From assembly GCA_002751075.1 (NCBI GenBank), contig NAOQ01000140.1, positions 36,792-100,791 of the forward strand: a stretch of 64,000 nucleotides of DNA, written 5' to 3'. Numbering within the stretch: position 1 is the first letter of the stretch; every line of letters starts with the position of its first letter. The notes under the pieces are model-generated. The model searched no databases, was not told the origin of the DNA, and saw only the letters and a list, made by a program, of their open reading frames with translations. The position numbers and the translations under genes are program-made. This DNA is from Ichthyophonus hoferi (taxonomy: Eukaryota; Opisthokonta; Ichthyosporea; Ichthyophonida; Ichthyophonidae). This document shows positions 49,601-62,400 of this stretch, piece after piece.

Positions 49601-50918
49601 TCCCCTTTTCCCTTCCCCTTCCTATGCCTTCTATTACTCTAGGTCAAACGAGTGGTGTTGACCAGTAGTATGGCCAGTGTGTGCTATGGCCATGACTCTG
49701 ATATACTGGATACCAAAGTATTCAATGAAAATGATTGGACTAAGCCTGAGGGTGTAGATGCATATACAAAGAGTAAGACATTGGCTGAGAAGGCAGCATG
49801 GATTTTCCTTGAAAATATCCCCGAGGGAGGTCACACGTTTGAGCTTAGCACTATAAATCCCTCTCTTGTAATCGGTCCTCCTATTAATTCAGTGCAGGTG
49901 AGTTTAATATGTATTTGTTGAAAGCAACGTTTGTAACTATGTAACTATGCATGTATACATGTGTGTATAAACATTGGTGCACCCATCTGCATACATATAA
50001 GTATTAATGTGGAAATGTGATGTAAAGGATACGGATATGTTTGCATCCTCCAGTGAACAGCCAATATATACCGCCCTGTCACATACTGACACCCATATAT
50101 TCAGGGAACCTCTGCCGAAATCATCAAAACATTGATGATGAGAGAGATGCCCTTCCTCCCTAACGTGTCTCTTGGAGTGGTTGATGTCAGAGATGTTGCA
50201 CGTGCCCATATTGCTGCCATGGAAACCGAGGAGGCCAATGGAAAACGGTTTGTGATGACGTCAAGAACTTTGTTCTTTAAGGAATTGAGCGATGCTCTTA
50301 CCAAAGAATTTGGACCCATGGGATACAAGTATGTAGTAAGATATTGTATAACGTTATACCAGTTATATGATATGTAGTGTGACAATGTAGCATGTAGCAC
50401 TAGTGTGTAATATAGCTGTATTATATATATCTCCTCTCACCCCTCATCAAGCTATATCCTCCCTTCTCCTTATACACAATCATGCCTAATTATCAACATG
50501 TTTTATTTCCTTGTCCCGTTGTTAGCTTTGACGTGTATCCTTTTGTGGTTTTCGTTTGTTTTTTGTTGTCTTTATTGTTTGTCTTTACTGTCTTTCTCGC
50601 CATTGGATGTAGTGATTAAACAGATAATCAAGGCTCTCCTGTATTTTATTGCAATATTATTATTGTATGTTATTGTACTAACCTATCTTGGGTTCCAGTC
50701 CTCCCTCCATGGTCATTCCCTACTTCATGGCCTACCCCTTGTCGTTCTTTGACGACTCCTTGGCTAATATGCTGCCATATTGGGGCAAGTTCTTGAAGCA
50801 TGACCATACAAGGGCCGAAACTGTATTGGGTATCAAATTTATATCCATGGAACAGTCCCTGACTGAAATGGTGAACAAGATGATTGAAGTTGGCTATATT
50901 CCTAAGCAGCAGCAATAG
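46659..50918 (+). CDS. NAD(P)-dependent reductase/epimerase, DFR/GRE2-type extended SDR (363 aa)
   Basis: Exons 46659-46820, 47660-47801, 48724-48812, 49643-49897, 50105-50328 and 50699-50918 join in phase. The Rossmann start is VLVTGASGFIACHIV (GxxGxxA, residues 19-25). Other family blocks are VRGTVR, LVEADL (residues 71-76), CDYVLHTASP, NVLKAV, VVLTSSMASV (catalytic Ser near 140), the YTKSK active site (Tyr172, Lys176), INPSLVIGP, VDVRDVARAHIAAME and GKRFVMTS. The complete set and normal length argue for an active cytosolic enzyme reducing aldehydes or ketones, in the range of yeast Gre2, cinnamoyl-CoA reductase and dihydroflavonol reductase. The substrate cannot be told. A second ATG at residue 8 also fits and matches the pseudogene's start better. 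Intron 2 carries a retroelement fragment. An AATAAA lies 211 bases past the stop. Confidence 0.93.
48435..48660 (-). mobile_element. Decayed retroelement-like repeat (family B) in reductase intron 2
   Basis: The blocks ctgtctaggtaaccg, ctaattcagagggaatt, gatttgctcaggtg, ggggtgctatattacta and cagttctctgacttctgaac match 52650-52790 and 44400-44460. The fragment ends shortly before exon 3 of the reductase. It looks broken and old. Confidence 0.5.
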
Positions 50919-51128
50919 TCGGAACTATATGTATGCTACAGTTAGAAAATTAGTCATCGAAATATTGTTGTAAGACATAATTTACAGGATTATTATGTGC
51001 CATTTCAGCATATATATTTACATAATTGGCGACTAGATGTATTTGGCTCATATCCATATCCATGTTATTTGTTTATTTTACATAACATACTATTAGATGT
51101 AATCATACATCTTAATAACTTATGTTAC

Positions 51129-51134
51129 AATAAA
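51129..51134 (+). terminator. Polyadenylation signal of the reductase gene
   Basis: An AATAAA lies 211 bases past the reductase stop, followed by T-rich sequence. No better candidate is closer. Confidence 0.5.
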
Positions 51135-51259
51135 TTTATTTGGCATATATATACACGTGTTTGGAAAAAGTATGTATTTTCTTATTAAAACTGATAGTAA
51201 ATTGGTAGATCTAACTATATACTAGAGATTGAAATCAACTATATTCTGATGGGACACAG

Positions 51260-51960
51260 GGATCATCAATTAGGCGTTGATCCAATTATATTAACGCATG
51301 ATCAAAATCACATATGATCAAACATGACCATGGCCAATGAATTAATCTCGCCACTATCATATCCATTGCAAGAGGTAGATCGCAGACCTAACAACTCTTG
51401 TAATCAATTTATATTAGAATCAGTTACCATCAATACGTCAATAGTGATTAATCAAAAATCATTCAGAAAAATGCTATTGCAAACCCTTACTGATGAGGAA
51501 ATAGTCTAAAAGAAATATCTAAATAAAATAAAAACACTTAGTTCCTTAAAAACTATTTGCATTAATTTCTAGATTAATTAAACTTTCACTTAAGCAAACC
51601 AGTAGATCCATAATCACTTTGTCATTGATACAACGTAACTGCCTCTATCTAGTTATTTGTATCTAACAGTTTTTGTATGGAGACAACACAAGCCCCGTAC
51701 GACTATGCTGCAAGATGTGTGTTCCCAAAAGCACCGGACACATCATTATTTGGTTCCATTGCATCAGAGAAACGGTAAGTAATAATGAGATTTTAGTCAG
51801 GGGCGTCTCATTGGCGAATCAAGTTGCTGACTGCCTGACCAAGCCATGTGGATCTAGACCATTACAAACAGCCAAGAAACTCATGCAAAAACCATAACCG
51901 AAAAATATGTTGGATCAGGTTTGGGGGCATGTCAGTCTGAACACATGGTGAGTTAACAGT
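51260..51960 (+). mobile_element. Ty1/Copia retrotransposon fossil
   Basis: 51673-51895 encodes the C-terminal part of a Copia-type RNase H: STGHIIIWFHCIRE followed by QVADCLTKP, the hallmark of the family. A purine stretch near 51920 could be the polypurine tract. 51270-51600 belongs to dispersed family A, also present at 11270-11600 and 24310-24690. No complete element or matching pair of LTRs is visible. It is broken, with several breaks, and old. Confidence 0.7.
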
Positions 51961-52489
51961 CTTTATTTTTTCTTTTGGGTCTCTCTAGTGTTTAAGCTAA
52001 TTGAGTGTTACAAGATCATTAACTCCAAGTAAACACATAGTTCAAATTGATTTGTTGATGCGTAGTTTGCATGCATTTAAGTTTGAGCTAATGAGCCACT
52101 CAAATAAGGAAACACTAGTATACCCTTTTCAAGGTAGGATCAGACATTCCTAATGGGTCTATTGCGAATTCAATAAGAATATTTATGATTGGTCCCATTT
52201 AATTTATTGAGCCTAGCTACGTTGGTGTTAACCAAAAGTTGGCACTAGCAGTAAAATGAAGTCTGAAGGAAAATAAAAATCAATAATAAAGGGCCCGCCC
52301 ACACATATGCAGTAATAAAAATATGAAAGTACTTGTAATACAGAAAACTTTGTATTTAATTGTATGTATGTAAGAATACATCATTATTGTAATGTCTGGT
52401 CTACCGTTGACACTTGCATATGATAATCGGTGTCCAGATCTCTCACTCAGTCAGAAGTCAGAAAACTGTTTACTAACATTGAATAGGGA

Positions 52490-52790
52490 CAACCAACGGT
52501 TTTACTATAGAAATCTATGATAGTTCTGGTGACTTGCCTACAGCTTTTGAGATCTCCAATTGAATATTCTATATTGGTTATTTTTTCTGGGCCAGCAATA
52601 GTAATAGTTGCTGGGGTAGAGGTTCTATAGAGAGCCCATATACTGACTCTTTAGGTAACTGGTTGTAGTAATTATATCTCTGTTCTAACTCAGAGGGAAT
52701 CAATGCTTTGATTTGCTTAGGTGCTAACATTGCCATTGCACAATGAGACTGAATGATCCGTAAGGGGTGCCATATTACAATGTAAATAAT
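52490..52790 (-). mobile_element. Retroelement-like fossil (family B)
   Basis: This is the best preserved family B copy, with a minus-strand open segment at 52578-52808 containing MLAPKQIKALIPSELEQR. Matching fragments lie at 620-930, 44160-44480 and 48435-48660. Its closeness to the Copia RNase H remains suggests another part of the same type of element. It is a fragment. Confidence 0.5.
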
Positions 52791-53323
52791 AAGACTATCA
52801 AGATGCATAATAGTATCTTAGACCAGTACCCAGTTTATCACTCAATGTGGCATGGATGTCAGGGTCAGTATAAAATAATAAAAGATTATGATATTATAAC
52901 CAACGCATCAGATATATATATATATGGGAAGGAGAAAGGAGGGGATATATGCTAGTATAAACTGAAGAAACGTGTAAATAAAGGAGATTAACCAATGACT
53001 AACATATAAAGGCACATGTATATACTAATAAGGGCAATACAGTCTAATTTTGTTGGTCAGAAAAAATATTTAGACAAATAAATATAACCTAAATAATAGG
53101 TATGTAAGCACTAACCTATCGAGTATAAGAGGGATTGCAATAATAATTAATATAATATAATAGCCAAAGTGTCTTGATAGATTTTACAACAACGACAACA
53201 ATAATATAGGATATGGTGGGTGCTAATTGGATCATTATCAGCTATAAGGTATACCTACATATAGGTATATTTAAGATGAGTTGTTGACAATAACAAAAAT
53301 AGCTTTAGTCAACATGAGCGTGA

Positions 53324-53329
53324 TTTATT
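53324..53329 (-). terminator. Polyadenylation signal of the sorting nexin gene
   Basis: TTTATT on the plus strand reads AATAAA on the minus strand, about 130 bases past the sorting nexin stop codon. Confidence 0.5.
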
Positions 53330-53461
53330 GCGACCGTTAAGTAGTTTGTTAGTTACACTTGGTTTTTATATAGATTTATATAGGCATGTCTAATTGGCAT
53401 ACATATAGTTAATGACGTCGATGGTATTCCAAGGATCCAATCACATAGCACCAATATGTTC

Positions 53462-56400
53462 CTAGGCAGATGGTTCCTGCACTTCAATGGGCTTCTCTAC
53501 CTCTTCCAATAGCTTAGAGAATCGCTGAATAGCCTGCGAAAGAAATATGATTAGCCAAATATAGTAATTGTGGGTTGATTAGCAAGGCTCAAGATTCTAT
53601 ACTATATGCTAATATATAGAGTAGACATGAATAGATAGATACAAGTACTGCTACATACGTATATATGTAGCGGATGATAACCATTTTTATATAGAATACA
53701 TCCATTTATTAAAGTTATAGAATGTGTAAACCTCCTTTATATCAGTGCATATATATCTATGTATAAGGGAAATTATACGCAAGTAGCAGTGTACCTTATC
53801 ATGCTTTATGGTTAACCACAAGCACATACACACAAATACATACATATATACATACATACATACATTTCTATCTACCTACCTACATACCTACCTATCTGCC
53901 AGCCTACATACAACCACACCAATACATCCATACCCTCTCCCAAGTATACTCTATTAAACCAACCCTTACCTCTCCATGGACAGTAATATGTGATTGTAAC
54001 CACTGTTTATGTAGGCTCTGTAGCTCCCAGTCCTTTGTATAGTCAAAGGAATCTAGTTCCTGCCACATCACTGCCTTGCCTTCCTCCATTCTCTTGGTAG
54101 CCTCCGCAAGATTTTGTTCAAGCTAGGAGAGAGTAGAGGGTAGAAGGTAGAGAGGAAATAATTAGATGAACTAGGTATCCTTGCACCATCCGATATATCT
54201 TCACTATATATATACCCTATACCTGCCCCATACCTACCTTAAATATATATTTTACGTGCTCTACCCATTGAGTTTCTCATTTCATATATCATATATACAC
54301 AGCCCTACACCTTAAACATACCTCTGTGATATTGCATTTAAGCTCGGATATACTTTTAGTCAAAGCTTTTTGTTCCTTTTGTGCCTTCTTGGTTTTCTCA
54401 TTATCTTTCTTCTCTTGCTTTGCAATGGCAGCTGCAAGGGCTGGGTTGTTGGCGGTGTCTCTCTAGAGAGAGCGCGAGATAAAGAGGGAGAGATAGAGAG
54501 AGTAGATAACATTGATATTAGTTGTTGCTTAATAGCTATAGATTTAAATGTTATATACCTACAGAACATGGGTACATAAGTGCATGCTATAGTAGAGCTA
54601 GGTAATATTGTAGATAGGGTATATACGTAGGCAACATAAAAACACATAATAGGAAAAGATAAAACAAATAATAATGATATGATACGATAGGATATAGTAA
54701 GATAATATAGGAAGATAGAAAGTAATATTCACATTTGGATATTAGATTTTTATGGATGTTTATATGTATATATAGATATATATATATATGGGGCTACATG
54801 TAAATGTATATGTATATAAACATATGAAGATGTTGTGGCTTGGCATACATCCAGTTATGTGGATCTGTACGTGTGTATGCATATATGGCATATATATGTG
54901 CGTATGTGTGTTAGTAAGTAAATATATATACGAACTTGGTTTGTTTCAGCGTGCGCGGCCTCGGCCCCTGCGGCCCTACCACTAATCAGCTCCTGTAAAG
55001 AAAGGTACATGTTATAAGTTACCACTCCCCCACTTACTTACCTATCAACCTATATTACTAAGTACTGTTACCATGGTTGATTTATATGTGGTTTTTTTTG
55101 TTTGCTTAATAAATTTATACATTTGTTTTATAAGTATAAAGAAAGATTATTAGATTAATATAAAATGAGTATAGACTGTTTAACGTAGTATATAGTGATA
55201 ACAAGGAAAACAGGCAGATACACCCCTTCATCATAACAATATATATATATATATATGTTTAGTCTACAAGTTCAAGTCACAGTTGGTGCACACATGGTAA
55301 GTTTATCTATCTATACAACAGTAAAAATGGGGATAAATATTAAGAATAAGGTATAAAGCATAGCTTAGTATCATACTATCTATAGTGTCTACCGACTGCA
55401 TTGCAAGCTAAGAAGTTATAAGAGAATATAAATAATATAGAAAGGGGTAGCTAGAGACTGCATAACGGTAGGGAGAGGGAGAGATATAATAAAAAAGATA
55501 TATGCAACTAGATAATAAGTACCCTCTTACCATAGATGCTTCTTTGTGCGCCAACGCTTCGTTTTTAGCTTGGAGTTGTAGAGTCCAGTATCGAGTCTAT
55601 AAATACACACACACACTCATGTTATATCTTGCAAAGTGATACACATACATAGAGAGAGACACATAAAGGTCTACATGGCTTTCTACTTACTACAGTCTTC
55701 ACATGCATGTTCAAGTATATCTACATATATGGGCAAAGGGTATGTAAATTCATATCTACATATATACACATACAAATTCATACGTAGCAGTGTATATGTT
55801 GCAGCAACTAGTTTCACCTTCATTACCATGTCTTAATATCACAATCCCCGTATCCTCCCACCCGCACCTCCTTCCCCTAGCCAAACTTACAATACTCTGC
55901 GTATTTATTATCTTGCCTCTATTAATAGCATGCATATATATACCATGTATCTGTACATACACGTACATATACTATATACTATATACTAGATATGCAAATA
56001 TACATATAAATATATGTACCATATAAAGGTCAAAGTTAGACAGTGTACATTAATAGAAACACAGATATACTTACTGTATCTTCCAATGAACAGATGTTGT
56101 CCAAAAAGGTCTAGAATAACACAATGTGATCGGAAGGAAATGGGATATGGGGATTGGTTTGTATTTACATGTCAGTGATCAGACTTGGTTCTAGGTAATT
56201 AATATGTGAACTTTAGAGATATCTATGCAGTTAATGATTGGGTTATTTATAGTATGCCTTGTTCAACTGAATGGTTACTTTTAGGGTAAGGAATAATATA
56301 AAGTGATAGTAGGTTAGATATGGACAACTTGGATTGTTCTAATAAATAATTTATTAAATATAGGGTAATTAATAAAGCATAATGATGGGATATAGAGATA

Positions 56401-59400
56401 TTAGAGGTTAATAATAGTATGATAGCATGTCAGTATACACATACACCATACACATGCCAACTAGCTACACCTACCTCGGCCTCTTTGACATATCTAATAA
56501 TATCCTTCACCCCTTGTCTGTATGACATTTCAATCTCGGTGTGCTGTGAAGAGAGCAAGTACGTGTTACCTATTGTAATACTAGTAGCATGACAAGTGGA
56601 TGGTAAGATAATATTATGATATTATATTATAATAGTGTAATAGTATGATAGAATAATAGTATCAATATGGCCAAAAATTGTAATACCAACAATGGGAATA
56701 ATTATCATATTCCCAGTTGTTTTGTGATATTTGAACATATAAAACTGAAAATAGCAAATTTAAATTGCCTTGTTAAATCCAAACATTAAAAAGATCATAC
56801 ATCTACATTGAATATAATAAACACAGCAAATTAAGGGAAATTTTAAAATATAGATTAGCTATTTGGCTTTAAATACAGTGACAGATTTCAGTTATCATAA
56901 TCCTGCTCTACCCTATCTGTGCCATCATAGAAACAACTAGTGTCTTGTCGTCAGTGTCTAGTGTCCTAAATATCCTGGCTCATACTAATAGCAGCAACAA
57001 CAACAGCAACAACAATACTATCACAGTCCTACCATCTTACCTGTGCTATCATCGAGGAATCCAGAGTCTTCACCTCAGTGCCTAACGCCTTAAAGATCCT
57101 TTTCAGGTAACTACCCTGCTCCTCCGCCTCAGCCATAGCTTCCCATGGGACAGAATAATTAGCAGTCCCATAGAAACCCCCTACTTGGCCATTAGTTTTC
57201 AGCTGTTGCTCTGTACGTTCGCGCATATCCTTGAGATTCTTATTCAATGATTGGTAATAATTGATCTTTTTCGTCCTATAGAACCCTCCCCGCAAGTTAG
57301 TAAATATGCACAGTTGCATTAATATTCTAGTACGTAGTGATATTCTGGGCCAATGGTTAGTAATTAATCTTTCCATCCTATAAACAGACCTCCTCGTAAG
57401 TTGGTTAATTTTCATAAAGGCTATATTGGGATTAACCTACAAGTGCCTACTCAGATTCTTAAACAGTGATGGGTAATAACCAATTTTTTTCATCCTATAT
57501 ACAGATTCCTTACTCCACCTTAAGTTAGAAATGTGCATGGCTTTATTAACATTGTAGTGCGTAATAAATTTAAACAATTTAATTAGAAAGTAAATATCTA
57601 ATTAACGCCTGTCTGTTTGGCCCGACCATTTCGATTAACTAACAGAGAAGGATTTTAGGATCTGTCATCTATGCATAGCATGCAATAATGAGATAATGAT
57701 AGAAATATAATATTTATACGATATAAGATTGACTTGCTTCTGGAGGAAATTAATTTAATCAATCAATTACTTTGACTGGATTATGACTTGTGTCGTACTA
57801 AATCTCATCATTAAATGGTCAGGTCAAATTAGTGGGTATTGATTTTAGTCTAGCTTTATAATCACAGGATCTATATATATATATATCCATACATACACAC
57901 ATACATACATGCGAAGGTCCCTGTCTGGCTTCTGCTGGTCAGACACATGCTTTGACAGATCTTTTTTCACATTCTTATGGACCTTCTTGGCTCGTTTTAA
58001 CTCCTATTTTATGAGTATATGCCGGAGCATGCGTATGTATATATATGTATGGCATAGGCAAATAAATATTAATGAAAGGGGTTTTGATCTTGCCTGCATT
58101 TAACAGGAAAGGGTAAAACGTAATAATAATAATAATAATTAATAATCACACACATGCATGGTACTATATATAAGTAGGATAAGTAGGTACTCACGGCAGG
58201 TGTACATTCTAAGAAGGTGTGTAAAATTGGGTGGCTTCGTAGCAGTTTATGGCGGAATATGCGATCAAGGAAGGTTTGTAGAGCCATAGTTCGTTTGGCA
58301 ATATAGTATTCATCCATTTTACCTGAATGTACGTGTATGTATAAGTATATATATATATATATGCAACATAAAATGGTTGACTTTAATCATTTGTTTTTTG
58401 ACACCAAGAGAAAAAGAAAGAACAATAATCCTTACTATATTTATGAAGAACAAGCATATACTATATACCAGAAAGTCAAAGCTGGGCCGTGGTGTATTGA
58501 AACTGTTTATTTTAAAAAACGACTATATATATATTAGATTGGGGGTATGCAGGTATTTATTTACTTATACGTCTTTATGAACCTGTATATATGCGTATGT
58601 GTTTGCATGTGTTATTGTATCATTGTATTATTGTTGATCTGCATGGGAGTATAACTCTAGATATACTATTAGCAGATAGCAGATAGTACTTACCAAAGGC
58701 GCCTACGCCTTCAGGCACTGGAGGAATAAGGCAATTGGGGCATTCATGCTGTAATTACCGTAATTATAATTATAATTAGTCTAATTGGTAATCTATAGTT
58801 GATTGGTTGCATATCAGATGAGATAATAGAAAGATAGCAAGGAAAAAAACGAGTAGAAATAAAATACATACCTATATATATGTATATATATATGAGTATG
58901 TATTCCTTTATCTTACGCCATCTATAGACGTGATAAATTATCTCCAATGATGACTGTGCAATAAATTCTTTAAAAAGATTTGATGTAGATTTAACAGATT
59001 AATCATAGTGCAACTTTAAATTTTATTTCTCCATTCATTATTTCAGAAAACTAACTTATGCATATTATTATTACAGTAATATTTGTAGTTTATCTGCTAT
59101 TGTATACTATTCAGTACACATATATATATAGAATAGTGTGGAAATTATTCTATGTAAAAACGGAATTGAGAAAAGAAATGCATGTGCAGTTATGATTGTG
59201 GCTGGCTGTCTATTTAAATCTGTGGTATCGATTGGTTATTCTTGGAGTTTATAAAATCCAGTTGCCTAATACGACAGTAGAATATAGTGGCCTATTATAC
59301 TGAGCGGGTAAATCCGATAGGATATAGCGAGTTACAGAAATATAAATGTGGGGGCGTATACAGGGAAGGGCATAAAAAGGGGTGGGGAAACAAGTGAGTG

Positions 59401-62400
59401 TGTATGTAAACACATGCTAACATCTGTACCCTCTCCTCCCATCTTACCGCTAATGTATCCCTCAACCATGTGAAGTCTTCATACTCTCTCCGATTCTCAC
59501 ACGCCTTGGCGGCATATTCGGGAAAATTGGTCTACAACAGTACCGTATATAGTAATAGGTTAGTACAATATATAGTAATAGGAGCACCATATATAGTAAT
59601 AGGTTAGTCGGCTTATACATATATAAATAAAAAATTAAATAGTTATTAGTTTGTATTTTTTGGCAAGCACTTTAAATTAGAGGTAAAAATTATAAATAAA
59701 AACAACAAAATTAATAAAGGTTTAAAATGAAATCATAGATAAAATAGTCAGAAAGACAGTAATGTGGCCAGGTATATGCAATATACCATATACCATATAC
59801 CATTTGCCATGGCCTAACATTTGGTCTCTATAGAATGACCCTAACTTTCCGGCACTGGGATTTGGAAGTATAGATGACTAGGGATATGGTATGGCATAAT
59901 ATCATATTATAGAATATAGTCTAGTATAATATAGTAATAGTAAAGTACAATAGATAAATATTGACCCGTTTGCCAGCACTGTATCTCTCCCTACCTGTGA
60001 AACTACTGTATAGTACATAAGAAAATAAATTATAATATAATAACATGATAACATAATATAATTTAACAGACTACATCATGTTAGTATTCTACAATATAAT
60101 ATAATATAATAGGTATACAGAGACGCCCTTTATGTGTACTATATACTACGTCATATATATATATTACCTGTGTAACCACCAACCAAGATAGGGCCTTAGA
60201 CACTAATCCAGTCTTGCGAGGATGCTGGATTACAGCCATTATAAAGGGTTCTTCGCCATATACCCTAGGGTCCTGGTATGGTAGGGAGAGGGCAGGAGAG
60301 GGTAGGGTGAGATAGATAATTAGGTAGATATGTAGTTACATACTTATTATATACATACAGATGATAGGATGAAATAGGACAAATATAATAGGGTAGGATA
60401 CAATAGTGAAGCATTAAACACTGGGCCCTTACATAACCATTGCTTATATGAGAACAAGGTAGTGGTAATAGTAATGTATAAACAACACAAGTGCGATGCG
60501 CAAAATCAATTGTCTTACCAATACAGAAGGAATTCCAATCTCCCCTTCTCCCTCCATACCAATACTACCAGTACTCACTGTAGGGGGTACAACGTAGGCA
60601 CTGGTTAGAGTAGTACTAATGATACAGATACAGTGTGCCAAGGTAGTGATTACTATATATATATGTGTGTGTGTATGTGTGTGTACACAAAACCATTGAA
60701 AAGGATCATTTGAAAGAGTAAAAATAAGTGTAGAGGACAAATAGGTAAAAAGGGGAATATGAATAGATATAGGTAGATAGGTAGATAATGTAATCATACT
60801 CAGAACAGATAACCATACATACATATATGCATACATGCATACATCCATATATACAAAAATACATATATACATATATAAATATTATAGGCAATAGCCGTTA
60901 GTACACGCGCAATAATAACTGGAACAAATAAAAGTCATAAAATGTGACAATAGAGCATGTGTATGTGTATGTATGGAGGTAGTGTATAGAGTTCATGTTT
61001 TTTTTTTCAATAATACATATTGTGCAATCATTGCACTTAAAAAAATTGATAGTAGGATTCCAATGTTTTCTTGTCCATAGTCTCTTTTATTTTTGTTTTA
61101 TTTCATAAAATTAGCTATAAAGGGGTAGGTTAGGAGAAGAGAGAGATATATATAAGTAATATAATATAGCAAGACATAATATATATATATATATATAGAT
61201 ACAGTGATACTTACGTCTATATGCACCAGATGTACTTGACGCTAGGGAAAGAGATATGGGTTATTAAGTGCGGACAAATCACAAAATGGAATAAAATAGA
61301 AAGTTTAATACATGGTGGTGTGCAATTATAGTTTCAATGTAGATGTTTTAACCGTGAAGTTCTTGGTTATACTTTCAAGAATGTATTATACACTATATTA
61401 TATTAAAAATTAGGGTAGTAACAATGTAACCTTATATGATAATGATATAACTCATAATAACTATTAGATAGGTTTAAGGATCAGTAAACAAGCCTTATAT
61501 AGTAATCATATAACTTGTAATACCCATGAACCCCTTATGCGTAGCCCGACCCGCATGTTGATAGCAAGTATTAATGCTAAGATGAGCTACACAGCATTTT
61601 ACAAAGAGTACAAAGCTAATAGTAAGTGTATTGTTAAGGTGCAAATAGAAAAACTAGAAAAGACTATGGGGGGATATCTATTCAGTAGAGCATATTACAA
61701 GTATATGTCTGGGGATATCGTAGGAAAAGGAAGAGGGAAAGTATGCACAGGGGTATAGATACGTCTCGTAAAGGGACGTGATTGGCCATAACAGAGAAGA
61801 GAAACAAGCAAAACAAGCAATCAGCACATAATTAGTGGGATAGGTGAAGGGCCTACAAGGATAAAGGGATGATGAGCCCGTAGAGGCTGAGGCAAAGGCA
61901 AAGAGTAGGGTAAGCATAGCAATAGGGTCATACAGGAATAGCATGGTATAGGAATAGTATGGAATAGTATTGTATAGTAATAGTATGCTGTAATGTGACA
62001 AGTCAGAAGGAAAAGGCGGTATACCTTTCTAAATATGTGCGTAGTATTAAATTATATATATAGTATTATACTATACTATATCGTATTGCACTGTATTGCA
62101 TTATATTATATTGCATTGTATTGTATTAAATTGCAGTGTGCTTGACATTTTGAGTACTATATACTAAGCACAGTATATCTCATACTATGCAAGCATACCG
62201 GCGCGCAATAGGGTATATAAACAGATTGGTATATAGACGATGAAAGATAAAAGTCAATGTAAGATACATATAATGAATGAAGAGAATATTAACCCATGTA
62301 ATAAGATAAAAAGATAAAGAAAGCCAAGAGAATGAAAAGGAAATAAAGAAAATATGGTAAATATAGTATAGTATACGACAGACGGGATAAAACATAACAG

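Larger units (their letters stand above)
50919..53461. other. Intergenic region between convergent genes, with retroelement fossils
   Basis: The reductase and the sorting nexin gene converge here. Apart from their 3' ends the stretch is occupied by Copia-associated fossils (51260-51960 and 52490-52790, listed separately) and AT-rich sequence. No host gene is seen. Confidence 0.6.

Noticed and set aside
57276-57415. Extension of the sorting nexin exon upstream to an ATG at 57415
   Set aside because: The extra part is made of the decayed exon copies; the acceptor at 57275 joins the previous exon in phase.
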